Part shown: positions 57,801 to 64,000 of the stretch, piece by piece
How the letters are laid out: each line of letters starts with the position of its first letter
Numbering within the stretch: position 1 is the first letter of the stretch
Assembly: GCF_024345535.1 (NCBI RefSeq)
Contig: NZ_JAGQBH010000002.1
Coordinates: 456,709 to 520,708 of the forward strand
DNA from: Cyanobium sp. N.Huapi 1H5
Lineage (GTDB): Bacteria > Cyanobacteriota > Cyanobacteriia > PCC-6307 > Cyanobiaceae
Reading direction: 5' to 3'
Length of the DNA stretch: 64,000 bases
Program-made: the position numbers and the translations under genes
The notes under the pieces: model-generated
What the model was told of the DNA's origin: nothing
Seen by the model: only the letters and a program-made list of their open reading frames with translations
The model's database searches: none

Positions 57801-58802
57801 CTACGGAGCCACCGGCTCCTTCCAGAGCGGCGGGGTCGCACTGGCCTCCAGCTGGCGCAGGCCCTTGTGCTTCTCCTCGGCGGGCTTCAGCGGCAGGCTG
57901 GCGAACTGCACCGGCTTGCTGCCATCGAGCCCGGCCGCCAGCAGGCTGAGGGTCTCGCCCGGCGTCAGGTTGGTCTGCACCTTCGGCTGCAGCTGGCTCA
58001 CCAGGAACGGCAGCTTCACCAGCCGCTCCGGCTGCAGCATTCGCTCCCTGAGGCTGGTGGCCACCAGCTGCTGGTTGCTGCGGCGGCCGGTGTCGCCCAG
58101 CCAGGTGTCGCGGAATCGCACCAGCTGCTCCACCTTGTTGCCCCCCAGCTGCTGCAGCCCGGCCTGCAGGTCGATGGTCAGCTTCTGGGTCTGATCGGTG
58201 TAGCTCATCCGCCGCGGCGGGCTCAGTTCCAGACCCCCCAGCCCGTTGACCAGGTCCCTCAGCGCCCCCCGGGGGAGCACCAGATAGCGGTCGGGGGCGG
58301 GGGGCTGGAGCCCCACCAGCTCCCGCACCGCATCCGCGGTGAGGGCCACGCCTCCGAGGCGGAAGGCCTCACCCAGGCGCTTGGGGCCCTTCTGCCCGGG
58401 CAGGTTCACGGCCAGTTCGGTGGGCAGGTTGAGCACCTGCAGGGGTCCCTCCGGGTTGACGCGCACCAGCAGCAGGGCATCGGCGTTGGCCGGCCCGGCG
58501 GGGGCGGCTTTGTTGACCGGTGCGCCGATCGTCTCGGCATCGCTGCCGATCACCAGCAGGGTGATGGCCCGCGCCGGCGGGGCGGCCAAACTGGCCGGGC
58601 CCACCTCGGGCGTGGGCGCCAGGGCCCGATCGGGCATCGGCCAGAGCAGCCCCAGGACGCCCATCCCCACCACGGCGCCGGCGGCGGTGACGCCGAGGCT
58701 CTTGAGCAGCCGTCCGGTGGCCAGGCGCCGCTTCGGAGCCGGGGCCTTCGGGGTCCCGGTGCCGGGAGCTTCGGTTGGGCGGGGCTTCCGGCGGGCGGGC
58801 AT
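57801..58802 (-). CDS. LytR-CpsA-Psr (LCP) family protein, divergent
   Basis: A 333-residue protein with a basic Pro-rich cytosolic start, one membrane anchor (LGVTAAGAVVGMGVLGLLWP) and an extracytoplasmic LCP domain: ITLLVIGSDA, NADALLLVRVNPEG, LVNGLGGLELSPP, and RFRDTWLGDTGRRSNQQL. LCP proteins attach glycopolymers to the cell wall. The usual SIPRDT motif reads NLPTELAV, so one catalytic Arg is missing, whereas the later RFRDTWLGDTGR box is intact. ATG 58802 gives MPARRKPRPTEAPG; the longer frame to 58937 crosses the bciB start. Confidence 0.85.
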   Translation of the reverse strand: MPARRKPRPTEAPGTGTPKAPAPKRRLATGRLLKSLGVTAAGAVVGMGVLGLLWPMPDRALAPTPEVGPASLAAPPARAITLLVIGSDAETIGAPVNKAAPAGPANADALLLVRVNPEGPLQVLNLPTELAVNLPGQKGPKRLGEAFRLGGVALTADAVRELVGLQPPAPDRYLVLPRGALRDLVNGLGGLELSPPRRMSYTDQTQKLTIDLQAGLQQLGGNKVEQLVRFRDTWLGDTGRRSNQQLVATSLRERMLQPERLVKLPFLVSQLQPKVQTNLTPGETLSLLAAGLDGSKPVQFASLPLKPAEEKHKGLRQLEASATPPLWKEPVAP

Positions 58803-58918
58803 CGGGGCCGAAACGGAGGGGAGCTGCAGGCACTCTCGCGCAGGCGACGCCGCCATCCAGCGGCATGGGGCCGCCACGGCCGATAGGTTGAGCGTCGAGC
58901 TCCTGCGCCCACCACCGC

Positions 58919-60139
58919 TTGTCCTCCGTTCCTTCACCGGCGCCGTCGTCCCTGGCGCCGCACGATCGAGCCCGACCCCTGGCCAAGGGCAGCCCCAAAC
59001 CCGCCAAGGACCTCTGCAGCGACTGCGGCCTCTGCGACAGCCGCTGGGTGGCCTACGTGCGCCGGGCCTGCGCCTTCCTGGAGCAGCGCTTCGAGGCCAT
59101 GGAGGAGCAGGCCCACGGCCGCAGCCGCCGCCTCGACGACGAGGACGAGCTCTACTTCGGTGTCCACCAGCGCATGGTCACCGCCCGCCTGACGCAGCCG
59201 ATCGAAGGGGCCCAGTGGACGGGCATCGTCAGCCGCATCGGCGTGCGGGCCCTGGAGAGCGGCCTGGTGGATGCGGTGCTGTGCGTGCAGCAGAGCGAGG
59301 ACGACCGCTTCACACCGGTGCCGGTGCTGGCCCGCACCCCCGAGGAGGTGCTGGCGGCGCGGGTGAACAAGCCCACCCTCTCCCCCAACCTGGAGGTGCT
59401 CGAGCAGTTGCCGGGCAGCGGCATCGAGCGGCTGCTGGCCATCGGCGTGGGCTGCCAGATCCAGGCCCTGCGGGCCGTCCAGGCCACCCTGCCCCTGCAG
59501 AAGCTCTACGTGCTCGGCCTGCCCTGCGTCGACAACGTCAGCCGGGACGGGCTGCAGACCTTCCTGGAGAGCGCCAGCCGCTCCCCCGACACGGTGGTGC
59601 ACTACGAGTTCATGCAGGACTTTCGCATCCACTTCCGCCACAGCGACGGCCAGGAGGAGACGGTGCCCTTCTTCGGCCTCGACACGCCCGCCCTGAAGGA
59701 CGTGTTCGCCCCCAGCTGCCTGAGCTGCTTCGACTACACCAACGCCGGCGCCGATCTGGTGGTGGGCTACATGGGCGCCACCTTCGGCCGCCAGTGGGTC
59801 ACCGTACGCAACCCCCTCGGCCAGGAGCTGCTGGATCTGGTGGAACCGGAGCTCGATCTGGCGCCGGTGACCAGCTCCGGCGACCGCCGCCAGGCGGTGC
59901 AGCAGGGCATCGACGCCTACGAGAAGGCCCTGAAACTGCCGATGTGGCTGGCGGAGCTGGTGGGCGTGTTCGTGCAGCGCTTCGGGCCGAAGGGGCTCGA
60001 GTACGGCCGCTTCTCGATCGATTCCCACTTCACGCGCAACGCCCTGTGGCTGCAGCGCCACCACCCGGAGAAGGTCGACGCCCACATCCCGGCCTTCGCT
60101 CGCCGGATCGTGGACCGCTATCGCCTGCCGACACCGTGA
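58919..60139 (+). CDS. bciB: Ferredoxin-dependent divinyl chlorophyllide 8-vinyl reductase
   Basis: A 406-residue F420-hydrogenase-beta-like iron-sulfur flavoprotein. It reduces the 8-vinyl group of chlorophyll precursors using reduced ferredoxin. Cluster ligands lie in DLCSDCGLCDSRWVAYV and in FAPSCLSCFDYTNAGADLVV; further matches to the Synechocystis enzyme slr1923 are QPIEGAQWTGIVSRI, TLSPNLEVLEQL, LAIGVGCQIQALRAV and YGRFSIDSHFTRN. It starts with TTG at 58919, the only start found before the first Cys motif. Its stop overlaps the malQ GTG (GTGA). The related 7-hydroxymethyl chlorophyll a reductase is a less likely identity. Confidence 0.92.
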   Translation: MSSVPSPAPSSLAPHDRARPLAKGSPKPAKDLCSDCGLCDSRWVAYVRRACAFLEQRFEAMEEQAHGRSRRLDDEDELYFGVHQRMVTARLTQPIEGAQWTGIVSRIGVRALESGLVDAVLCVQQSEDDRFTPVPVLARTPEEVLAARVNKPTLSPNLEVLEQLPGSGIERLLAIGVGCQIQALRAVQATLPLQKLYVLGLPCVDNVSRDGLQTFLESASRSPDTVVHYEFMQDFRIHFRHSDGQEETVPFFGLDTPALKDVFAPSCLSCFDYTNAGADLVVGYMGATFGRQWVTVRNPLGQELLDLVEPELDLAPVTSSGDRRQAVQQGIDAYEKALKLPMWLAELVGVFVQRFGPKGLEYGRFSIDSHFTRNALWLQRHHPEKVDAHIPAFARRIVDRYRLPTP

Positions 60140-61689
60140 GCGGCGACCCCCGGGCCTGCGGCGTGCTGCTCCACCCCACGGCCCTGCCGGGCACCCGGGC
60201 CTGCGGCAGCTTCGGCGCCGCCGCCCGCGACTGGATCGACCTGCTGGCCGCCGAGGGGGTGGGGGTGTGGCAACTGCTGCCCCTGGCCCCCACCGACGGC
60301 ACCGGCTCCCCCTACAGCTCCCCCAGCGGCTCGGCCCTCAACCCCTGGCTGATCGATGCCGACGACCTGGTGGCCGAGGGCCTGATCAGCGCCGCCGACC
60401 GGGACGCCCTGCCCCTGGGAGCTGAGGATCGCCTCGATCCGGCCGTCGCCGGCCAGCGGGCGGCCGCCATCGCCACGGCCCTGGCCCGGGGCTGGGCCGG
60501 GCAGCCGCCGGAGCGCCGGGCGGCCTTCGATCGCTGGGAGGAGCGACAGCGCTTCTGGCTGGTCGACCACTGCCGCTTCATGGTGATCCGCCGCCTCCAG
60601 GGGGGCCGGCCCTGGTGGGAATGGCCGGAGCCCCTGGCCCGGCGCCAGGCTCCCGCCCTGCGGGCCCTGGTCGACGCCCAGAGCCAGGCCCTGCAGGAGG
60701 AGGCCCTGCTGCAGTGGCAGCTCCAGGTCCAGTGGAGCCGGCTGCAGGAGCGGGCCCATCGCCAGGGGGTGCGCCTGGTGGGCGACCTGCCCTTCTACGT
60801 GGCCCACGACAGCGCCGATGTCTGGAGCCACCGGCGCCTGTTCTCCCTGCGGGCCGGCGGCGGCCTGGTGGAGCAGAGCGGCGTGCCGCCGGACTACTTC
60901 TCCACCACCGGCCAGCTCTGGGGCACCCCCGTCTACCGCTGGTGGGTGCACCGCCTCACCGGCTTCCGCTGGTGGCTGCAGCGGCTGGGGCGGCAGCTGG
61001 AGCTGATGGATCTGCTGCGGCTCGACCACTTCCGGGCCCTGGAGGCCTACTGGAGCGTCCCCGGCGCCGATGCCACCGCCGAGCACGGCTCCTGGCGTCC
61101 CTCCCCCGGCGCCGCCCTGCTGGGCCGCCTGCGGTCCCGCTGCCGCCGCCAGGGACGGCTGCTCCCCGGCGGCCGGCTGCCGCTGATCGCCGAAGACCTC
61201 GGCGTCATCACCCCGGCGGTGGAGGCCCTGCGGGACCGCTTCGCCCTGCCGGGCATGAAGATCCTGCAGTTCGCCTTCGACGGCAACGACGACAACCCCT
61301 ACCTGCCGGCGAACTACAGCGGCAGCCGCTGGGTGGTGTACACCGGCACCCACGACAACGCCACCAGCCTGGGCTGGTGGAGGGACCTCGACGACGGCGC
61401 CCGGGGTCGGGTGGCGGCGGTGGTGGGGGGTGAGGTGCGGGCGCCGAGCTGGCAGCTGCTGGAGGTGGCGCTGGCCTCGCCGGCCGATCTGGCGGTGGTG
61501 CCCCTGCAGGACCTGCTGGAGCTGGGCGATGAGGCCCGCTTCAACACCCCCGGCACCATCGACGGCAACTGGAGCTGGCGGTTGTCGCAGCCGGTATCGG
61601 CGCTGGCGGGCCCCCTGCAGGGCTTCGGGGCCATGGCGGCCCGCTACGGCCGGGGGCGCGGGGCGGCGGCCGCAGCCGGTGGCGGGTAG
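60136..61689 (+). CDS. malQ: 4-alpha-glucanotransferase (amylomaltase)
   Basis: A 517-residue GH77 enzyme that rearranges maltooligosaccharides during glycogen breakdown. GH77 motifs: LLPLAPTDGTGSPYSSPSGS, PDYFSTTGQLWGTPVYRW, LRLDHFRALEAYW with the nucleophile Asp, LIAEDLGVITP with the acid/base Glu, and TGTHDNATS. It begins with GTG at 60136, overlapping the bciB stop. The last 15 codons (GRGRGAAAAAGGG) overlap the 3' end of the convergent RodZ-like gene by 46 bases, so the tail is probably not functional. Confidence 0.94.
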   Translation: MSGDPRACGVLLHPTALPGTRACGSFGAAARDWIDLLAAEGVGVWQLLPLAPTDGTGSPYSSPSGSALNPWLIDADDLVAEGLISAADRDALPLGAEDRLDPAVAGQRAAAIATALARGWAGQPPERRAAFDRWEERQRFWLVDHCRFMVIRRLQGGRPWWEWPEPLARRQAPALRALVDAQSQALQEEALLQWQLQVQWSRLQERAHRQGVRLVGDLPFYVAHDSADVWSHRRLFSLRAGGGLVEQSGVPPDYFSTTGQLWGTPVYRWWVHRLTGFRWWLQRLGRQLELMDLLRLDHFRALEAYWSVPGADATAEHGSWRPSPGAALLGRLRSRCRRQGRLLPGGRLPLIAEDLGVITPAVEALRDRFALPGMKILQFAFDGNDDNPYLPANYSGSRWVVYTGTHDNATSLGWWRDLDDGARGRVAAVVGGEVRAPSWQLLEVALASPADLAVVPLQDLLELGDEARFNTPGTIDGNWSWRLSQPVSALAGPLQGFGAMAARYGRGRGAAAAAGGG

Positions 61690-62648
61690 AGGAACTGGGC
61701 CTGGCCCTGGGGCGTGGCCCCCACAGCGCCGGGATCGGCGGCCGCCGCGGGCGCCAGCGGTTGGCCGTTCCAGCGCACCGACCCCGCCGGCGGGGCCGGC
61801 TCGAGCCGCAGGCTGAAGGGGGGCAGCACCGGCAGGCTGAGGCTGCCCTGCACCGCCGGCAGCTGGGTTTCGACGCCCCGGTCGCTGCGCAGCGACACCC
61901 GGGTGGGCCGGGCCAGCTCGAGGCGCAGCAGGCCGAGGGCGAGGTCGGGCCGGTTCTGGCTGGTCTCGCGGCGCAGCCGCTGCAGCCCCTGGCCGGCGGC
62001 GGCCTTACCCAGGGGGCGCAGGTCGGGGTAGGCGCCCAGGATCGTCCGATCCGCATCCTCCAGATCCGCCCGCTCGCTCTGCTCGGCGCTCAGGGGCGGG
62101 ATCGGCCGCAGCACGTGCAGCCCCTGGGCGGCCAGCTGACGCTGCTGCAGGTTGAGCCCGTAGATCAGGCCGCCGCACAGCACCGCATAGAGCACGGTGC
62201 CCTGCCAGGTGGTGAAGACATCGATCGAGCCCGGGGTGAAGCGCAGCAGCACCGTGTCCCGCCGCCGGCCGTGCTGGCGATTCCGCTCCGGCGGCAGCAC
62301 GCCGTCGAGGCTGCCGCGGGGCAGCTCCAGGTGCTGCTCCAGCAGGGGCAGCATCGTGCGCAGGTAGGCCGCCTCAGGCAGCCGGTCGCGCCAGCCCCGC
62401 TCCAGGGCCTCCAGTACCGCCGTGCTGATGCGGGTGTCGAGGGCGAGCTGGCGCAGGCCGAGGCCGCGGTTCTCACGGGCCTCCCGCAGCTGCTGGCCGG
62501 CGAGCAGCAGGGGATCCTGGGGCCGCTCCTCGACGACCGGACGCAGGGGGCGCTGGCCCGGCAGGCGCTCGCGCAGGCGCTGGAGCAGGGGCTTGGCCGG
62601 AGTGGGCAAGGAAGGGGGGCTCAGGGAGCGACGGCCAGGGGGCCCCAT
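61644..62648 (-). CDS. RodZ-like HTH-25 membrane protein
   Basis: A 334-residue protein. A cytosolic HTH_25 domain (about 50-110; LLAGQQLREARENRGLGLRQ followed by LALDTRISTAVLEALERG) precedes a basic stretch (RNRQHGRRR), one membrane helix (TVLYAVLCGGLIYGLNLQQ) and a periplasmic part ending in a beta-rich domain (LELARPTRVSLRSDRGVETQ). This is the RodZ domain order; RodZ binds MreB and controls cell shape. Its start overlaps the end of the pseudouridine synthase gene by 28 bases. The ATG at 62648 is taken; a start nearer the HTH domain cannot be excluded. Confidence 0.8.
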   Translation of the reverse strand: MGPPGRRSLSPPSLPTPAKPLLQRLRERLPGQRPLRPVVEERPQDPLLLAGQQLREARENRGLGLRQLALDTRISTAVLEALERGWRDRLPEAAYLRTMLPLLEQHLELPRGSLDGVLPPERNRQHGRRRDTVLLRFTPGSIDVFTTWQGTVLYAVLCGGLIYGLNLQQRQLAAQGLHVLRPIPPLSAEQSERADLEDADRTILGAYPDLRPLGKAAAGQGLQRLRRETSQNRPDLALGLLRLELARPTRVSLRSDRGVETQLPAVQGSLSLPVLPPFSLRLEPAPPAGSVRWNGQPLAPAAAADPGAVGATPQGQAQFLYPPPAAAAAPRPRP

Positions 62649-63340
62649 TCTCCCGGTTCGACCCTGCGCCAGGCCCCTTCCGCCAGATCCCCCAGCTGCA
62701 CAGGCCCGATGGCGATGCGGCTGAGGTCGAGCACCGGGTGGCCCAGGATCTCGGCGGTGCGCCGGATCTGGCGGTTGCGGCCCTCCCGCAGCACCAGCTC
62801 CAGCAGGGTGGCGCCGCGGTGGTGGCGCAGCCGCCGCAGCTCCACCGGCAGGCTGGGAAGGCCGTCGAGGGGCACGCCGGCCCGCCAGCGCTCCAGGGTG
62901 GCCGCTCGCGGCAGCCCCTCCACCCAGACCCGGTAGGTCTTGCGGTGGCCGTAGCGGGGATGGGTGAGGCGCAGGGTGAGGGCGCCGTCGTTGCTGAGGA
63001 GCAGGGCGCCGTGGCTGTCGGCATCGAGGCGGCCCACCGGATGCAGGCCGGGGCGCAGCTCCGGCGGCAGCAGTTCGAGCACGGTGGGGCGGCCTTGGGG
63101 GTCGTGGCAGGTGCTGAGCACCCCGGCCGGCTTGTTGAGCAGCAGCGTCAGGGTGGCGGCCGGCAGCTCCAGGGGCCGGCCGTCGACGCTGATCCGGTCG
63201 CAGGCGGGGTCGGCCCGGTCGCCGAGCTGGGCGGGCTGGCCGTTGACCCGCACCCGACCGTCACGCAGCCAGGCCTCGGCCTGTCGGCGGGAGCAGAGCC
63301 CAGCAGCCGCCACGAGTTTCTGAAGCCGGTCGGCACCCAT
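62621..63340 (-). CDS. Pseudouridine synthase, RsuA/RluB family
   Basis: A 239-residue enzyme that isomerises uridine in rRNA. An N-terminal S4 RNA-binding domain (RLQKLVAAAGLCSRRQAEAW) is followed by the catalytic part with LLNKPAGVLSTCHDPQGRPT, GRLDADSHGALLLSNDG holding the catalytic Asp, and LREGRNRQIRRTAEILGHPV. These fit RluB/RluE/RluF-type 23S rRNA enzymes more than RsuA. The ATG at 63340 is 89 bases from the divergent sigma-factor gene. Confidence 0.92.
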   Translation of the reverse strand: MGADRLQKLVAAAGLCSRRQAEAWLRDGRVRVNGQPAQLGDRADPACDRISVDGRPLELPAATLTLLLNKPAGVLSTCHDPQGRPTVLELLPPELRPGLHPVGRLDADSHGALLLSNDGALTLRLTHPRYGHRKTYRVWVEGLPRAATLERWRAGVPLDGLPSLPVELRRLRHHRGATLLELVLREGRNRQIRRTAEILGHPVLDLSRIAIGPVQLGDLAEGAWRRVEPGEWGPLAVAP

Positions 63341-63391
63341 GGCTCCATTGTGGGCACCGCTCCAGGTCGAAGCGAGTCCGCGAAGTGATGG

Positions 63392-63397
63392 TAGATT
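63392..63397 (+). promoter_or_regulatory. Candidate extended -10 promoter of the sigma-factor gene
   Basis: TAGATT preceded by TGG (TGn extended -10) lies 33 bases before the ATG. A transcript would begin about 63404, within the palindrome that follows. No good -35 is seen, as is common for extended -10 promoters. Confidence 0.4.
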
Positions 63398-63420
63398 TAC
63401 GAAACCAAATGGTTTCGTAA
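63397..63420. promoter_or_regulatory. Perfect 10-bp inverted repeat before the sigma-factor gene
   Basis: TTACGAAACC (63397-63406) and GGTTTCGTAA (63411-63420) are exact inverse copies around AAAT. It is unusually AT-rich for this genome. It ends one base before the ribosome site AAGGGA (63422-63427), so it could be a repressor site at the transcription start or an RNA hairpin hiding the ribosome site. Confidence 0.8.
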
Positions 63421-63429
63421 CAAGGGACG

Positions 63430-64000
63430 ATGCCTTCGATCACCGTCACGGCTGCTTCCACGGTTACGGCTGCTTCAGCGTCCCTGCTGGTCCCCACCGG
63501 CGATTCGCTGCGTTCCTACCTGCGGGACATCGGCCGCGTTCCGCTGCTCAGCCATGAGCAGGAGATCACCCTGGGCCGCCAGGTGCAGGAGCTGATGGTC
63601 CTTGAGGAGCTGCGCGAGGAACTCACCCTGCGCTCCGGTGGTGAAGAGCCCAGCCCCGAGCTGCTCGCGGCCGAAGCGGGCCTCACCCCGGTGATGCTGC
63701 GCAAGCGCCTGCACGCCGGCCGCCGCGCCAAGGAGCGGATGGTGGCCGCCAACCTGCGCCTGGTGGTGAGTGTGGCCAAGAAGTACACCAAGCGGAACAT
63801 GGAACTCCTGGACCTTATCCAGGAGGGCACCATCGGCCTGGTGCGGGGCGTCGAGAAGTTCGATCCCACCCGTGGCTACAAGTTCTCCACCTACGCCTAC
63901 TGGTGGATCCGCCAGGGCATCACCCGGGCGATCGCCGAGAAGAGCCGCACGATCCGCCTGCCGATCCACATCACCGAAACCCTCAACAAGCTCAAGAAGG
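63430..64000 (+). CDS. RNA polymerase sigma factor, sigma-70 group 2, 3' end missing
   Basis: About 190 codons are visible before the window ends. After a Ser/Thr/Ala-rich start ([20 protein letters not shown]) comes region 1.2 ([20 protein letters not shown]), then region 2 with [40 protein letters not shown] and [20 protein letters not shown], and the beginning of region 3 ([15 protein letters not shown]). The short N-terminus without region 1.1 fits cyanobacterial group 2 (SigB/C/D/E-type), not the principal SigA. The ATG at 63430 has a good ribosome site, AAGGGA, and lies just after a perfect palindrome. Confidence 0.93.
   Translation, partial: MPSITVTAASTVTAASASLLVPTGDSLRSYLRDIGRVPLLSHEQEITLGRQVQELMVLEELREELTLRSGGEEPSPELLAAEAGLTPVMLRKRLHAGRRAKERMVAANLRLVVSVAKKYTKRNMELLDLIQEGTIGLVRGVEKFDPTRGYKFSTYAYWWIRQGITRAIAEKSRTIRLPIHITETLNKLKK

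Noticed and set aside
58339..60135. Large upstream extension of the malQ frame
   Set aside because: It runs through bciB in another frame and is Arg/Pro-rich without similarity; the GTG at 60136 gives standard MalQ.

Overview
The window (64 kb, very GC-rich, almost wall-to-wall coding) comes from an oxygenic cyanobacterium, most likely a freshwater or brackish picocyanobacterium of the Cyanobium/Synechococcus (alpha-cyanobacterial) type. The evidence is the gene set itself: a CO2-uptake NDH-1 operon (ndhF3-ndhD3-cupA-cupS), petH with an N-terminal phycobilisome-linker-like domain, the clock kinase SasA, a bilin-lyase-like protein, the chlorophyll enzyme BciB, the zwf-opcA pair and a group 2 sigma factor. 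There is no rRNA, phage, insertion sequence or CRISPR array. No stretch longer than about 250 bases lacks a gene. Many genes overlap by ATGA/GTGA/TGATG, and GTG or TTG starts are common.

Layout. 1-3.7 kb: a truncated purine/uracil-type permease and peptide deformylase (minus), then a formyltransferase and a frameshifted polysaccharide deacetylase (plus). 3.7-12.2 kb: membrane transport block with DedA, an SLC13 carrier with two RCK_C domains, a KimA-like K+ importer, a CPA2 antiporter and a Ca2+-type P-ATPase. 12.2-17.5 kb: the ndhF3-ndhD3-cupA-cupS operon for inducible CO2 uptake. 17.5-22.7 kb: a polar amino acid ABC transporter with two tandem binding proteins, whose first gene overlaps cupS. 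22.7-30.1 kb: GH57 alpha-glucan enzyme, leuA with a coupled orphan sugar permease, an ATP-grasp ligase with a coiled-coil membrane protein, and a SemiSWEET-crcB-crcB cluster. 30.1-36.9 kb: a 7TM-HD c-di-AMP phosphodiesterase-like protein, folD, and the crtE-PAP2-helicase operon. 36.9-42.3 kb (minus): zwf-opcA-cobB-acylphosphatase-GAP-family membrane protein. 42.4-47.1 kb: petH with a clear terminator, an SRPBCC protein, tRNA-Glu, sasA, a lyase-like protein and a secreted protein. 47.1-54.0 kb: pepN, a glycosyl-hydrolase-like protein, prs, small unknowns and a shikimate-dehydrogenase-like enzyme. 54.1-57.1 kb: vapBC with a symmetric operator candidate, next to a P-loop kinase/WYL fusion. 57.1-64 kb: marC, an LCP-family protein, bciB-malQ, a RodZ-like HTH protein, a pseudouridine synthase, and the start of a group 2 sigma factor preceded by a perfect palindrome.

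How they fit: carbon acquisition (NDH-1 CO2 uptake), carbon storage and use (GH57 enzyme, malQ, zwf/opcA), photosynthetic electron flow and pigments (petH, bciB, crtE, lyase) and ion balance (KimA-like, CPA2, SLC13-RCK, P-ATPase, and a c-di-AMP phosphodiesterase candidate) dominate. The least understood parts are the kinase-WYL fusion beside vapBC, the ATP-grasp ligase pair, the diverged twin binding proteins and the sigma-factor palindrome.
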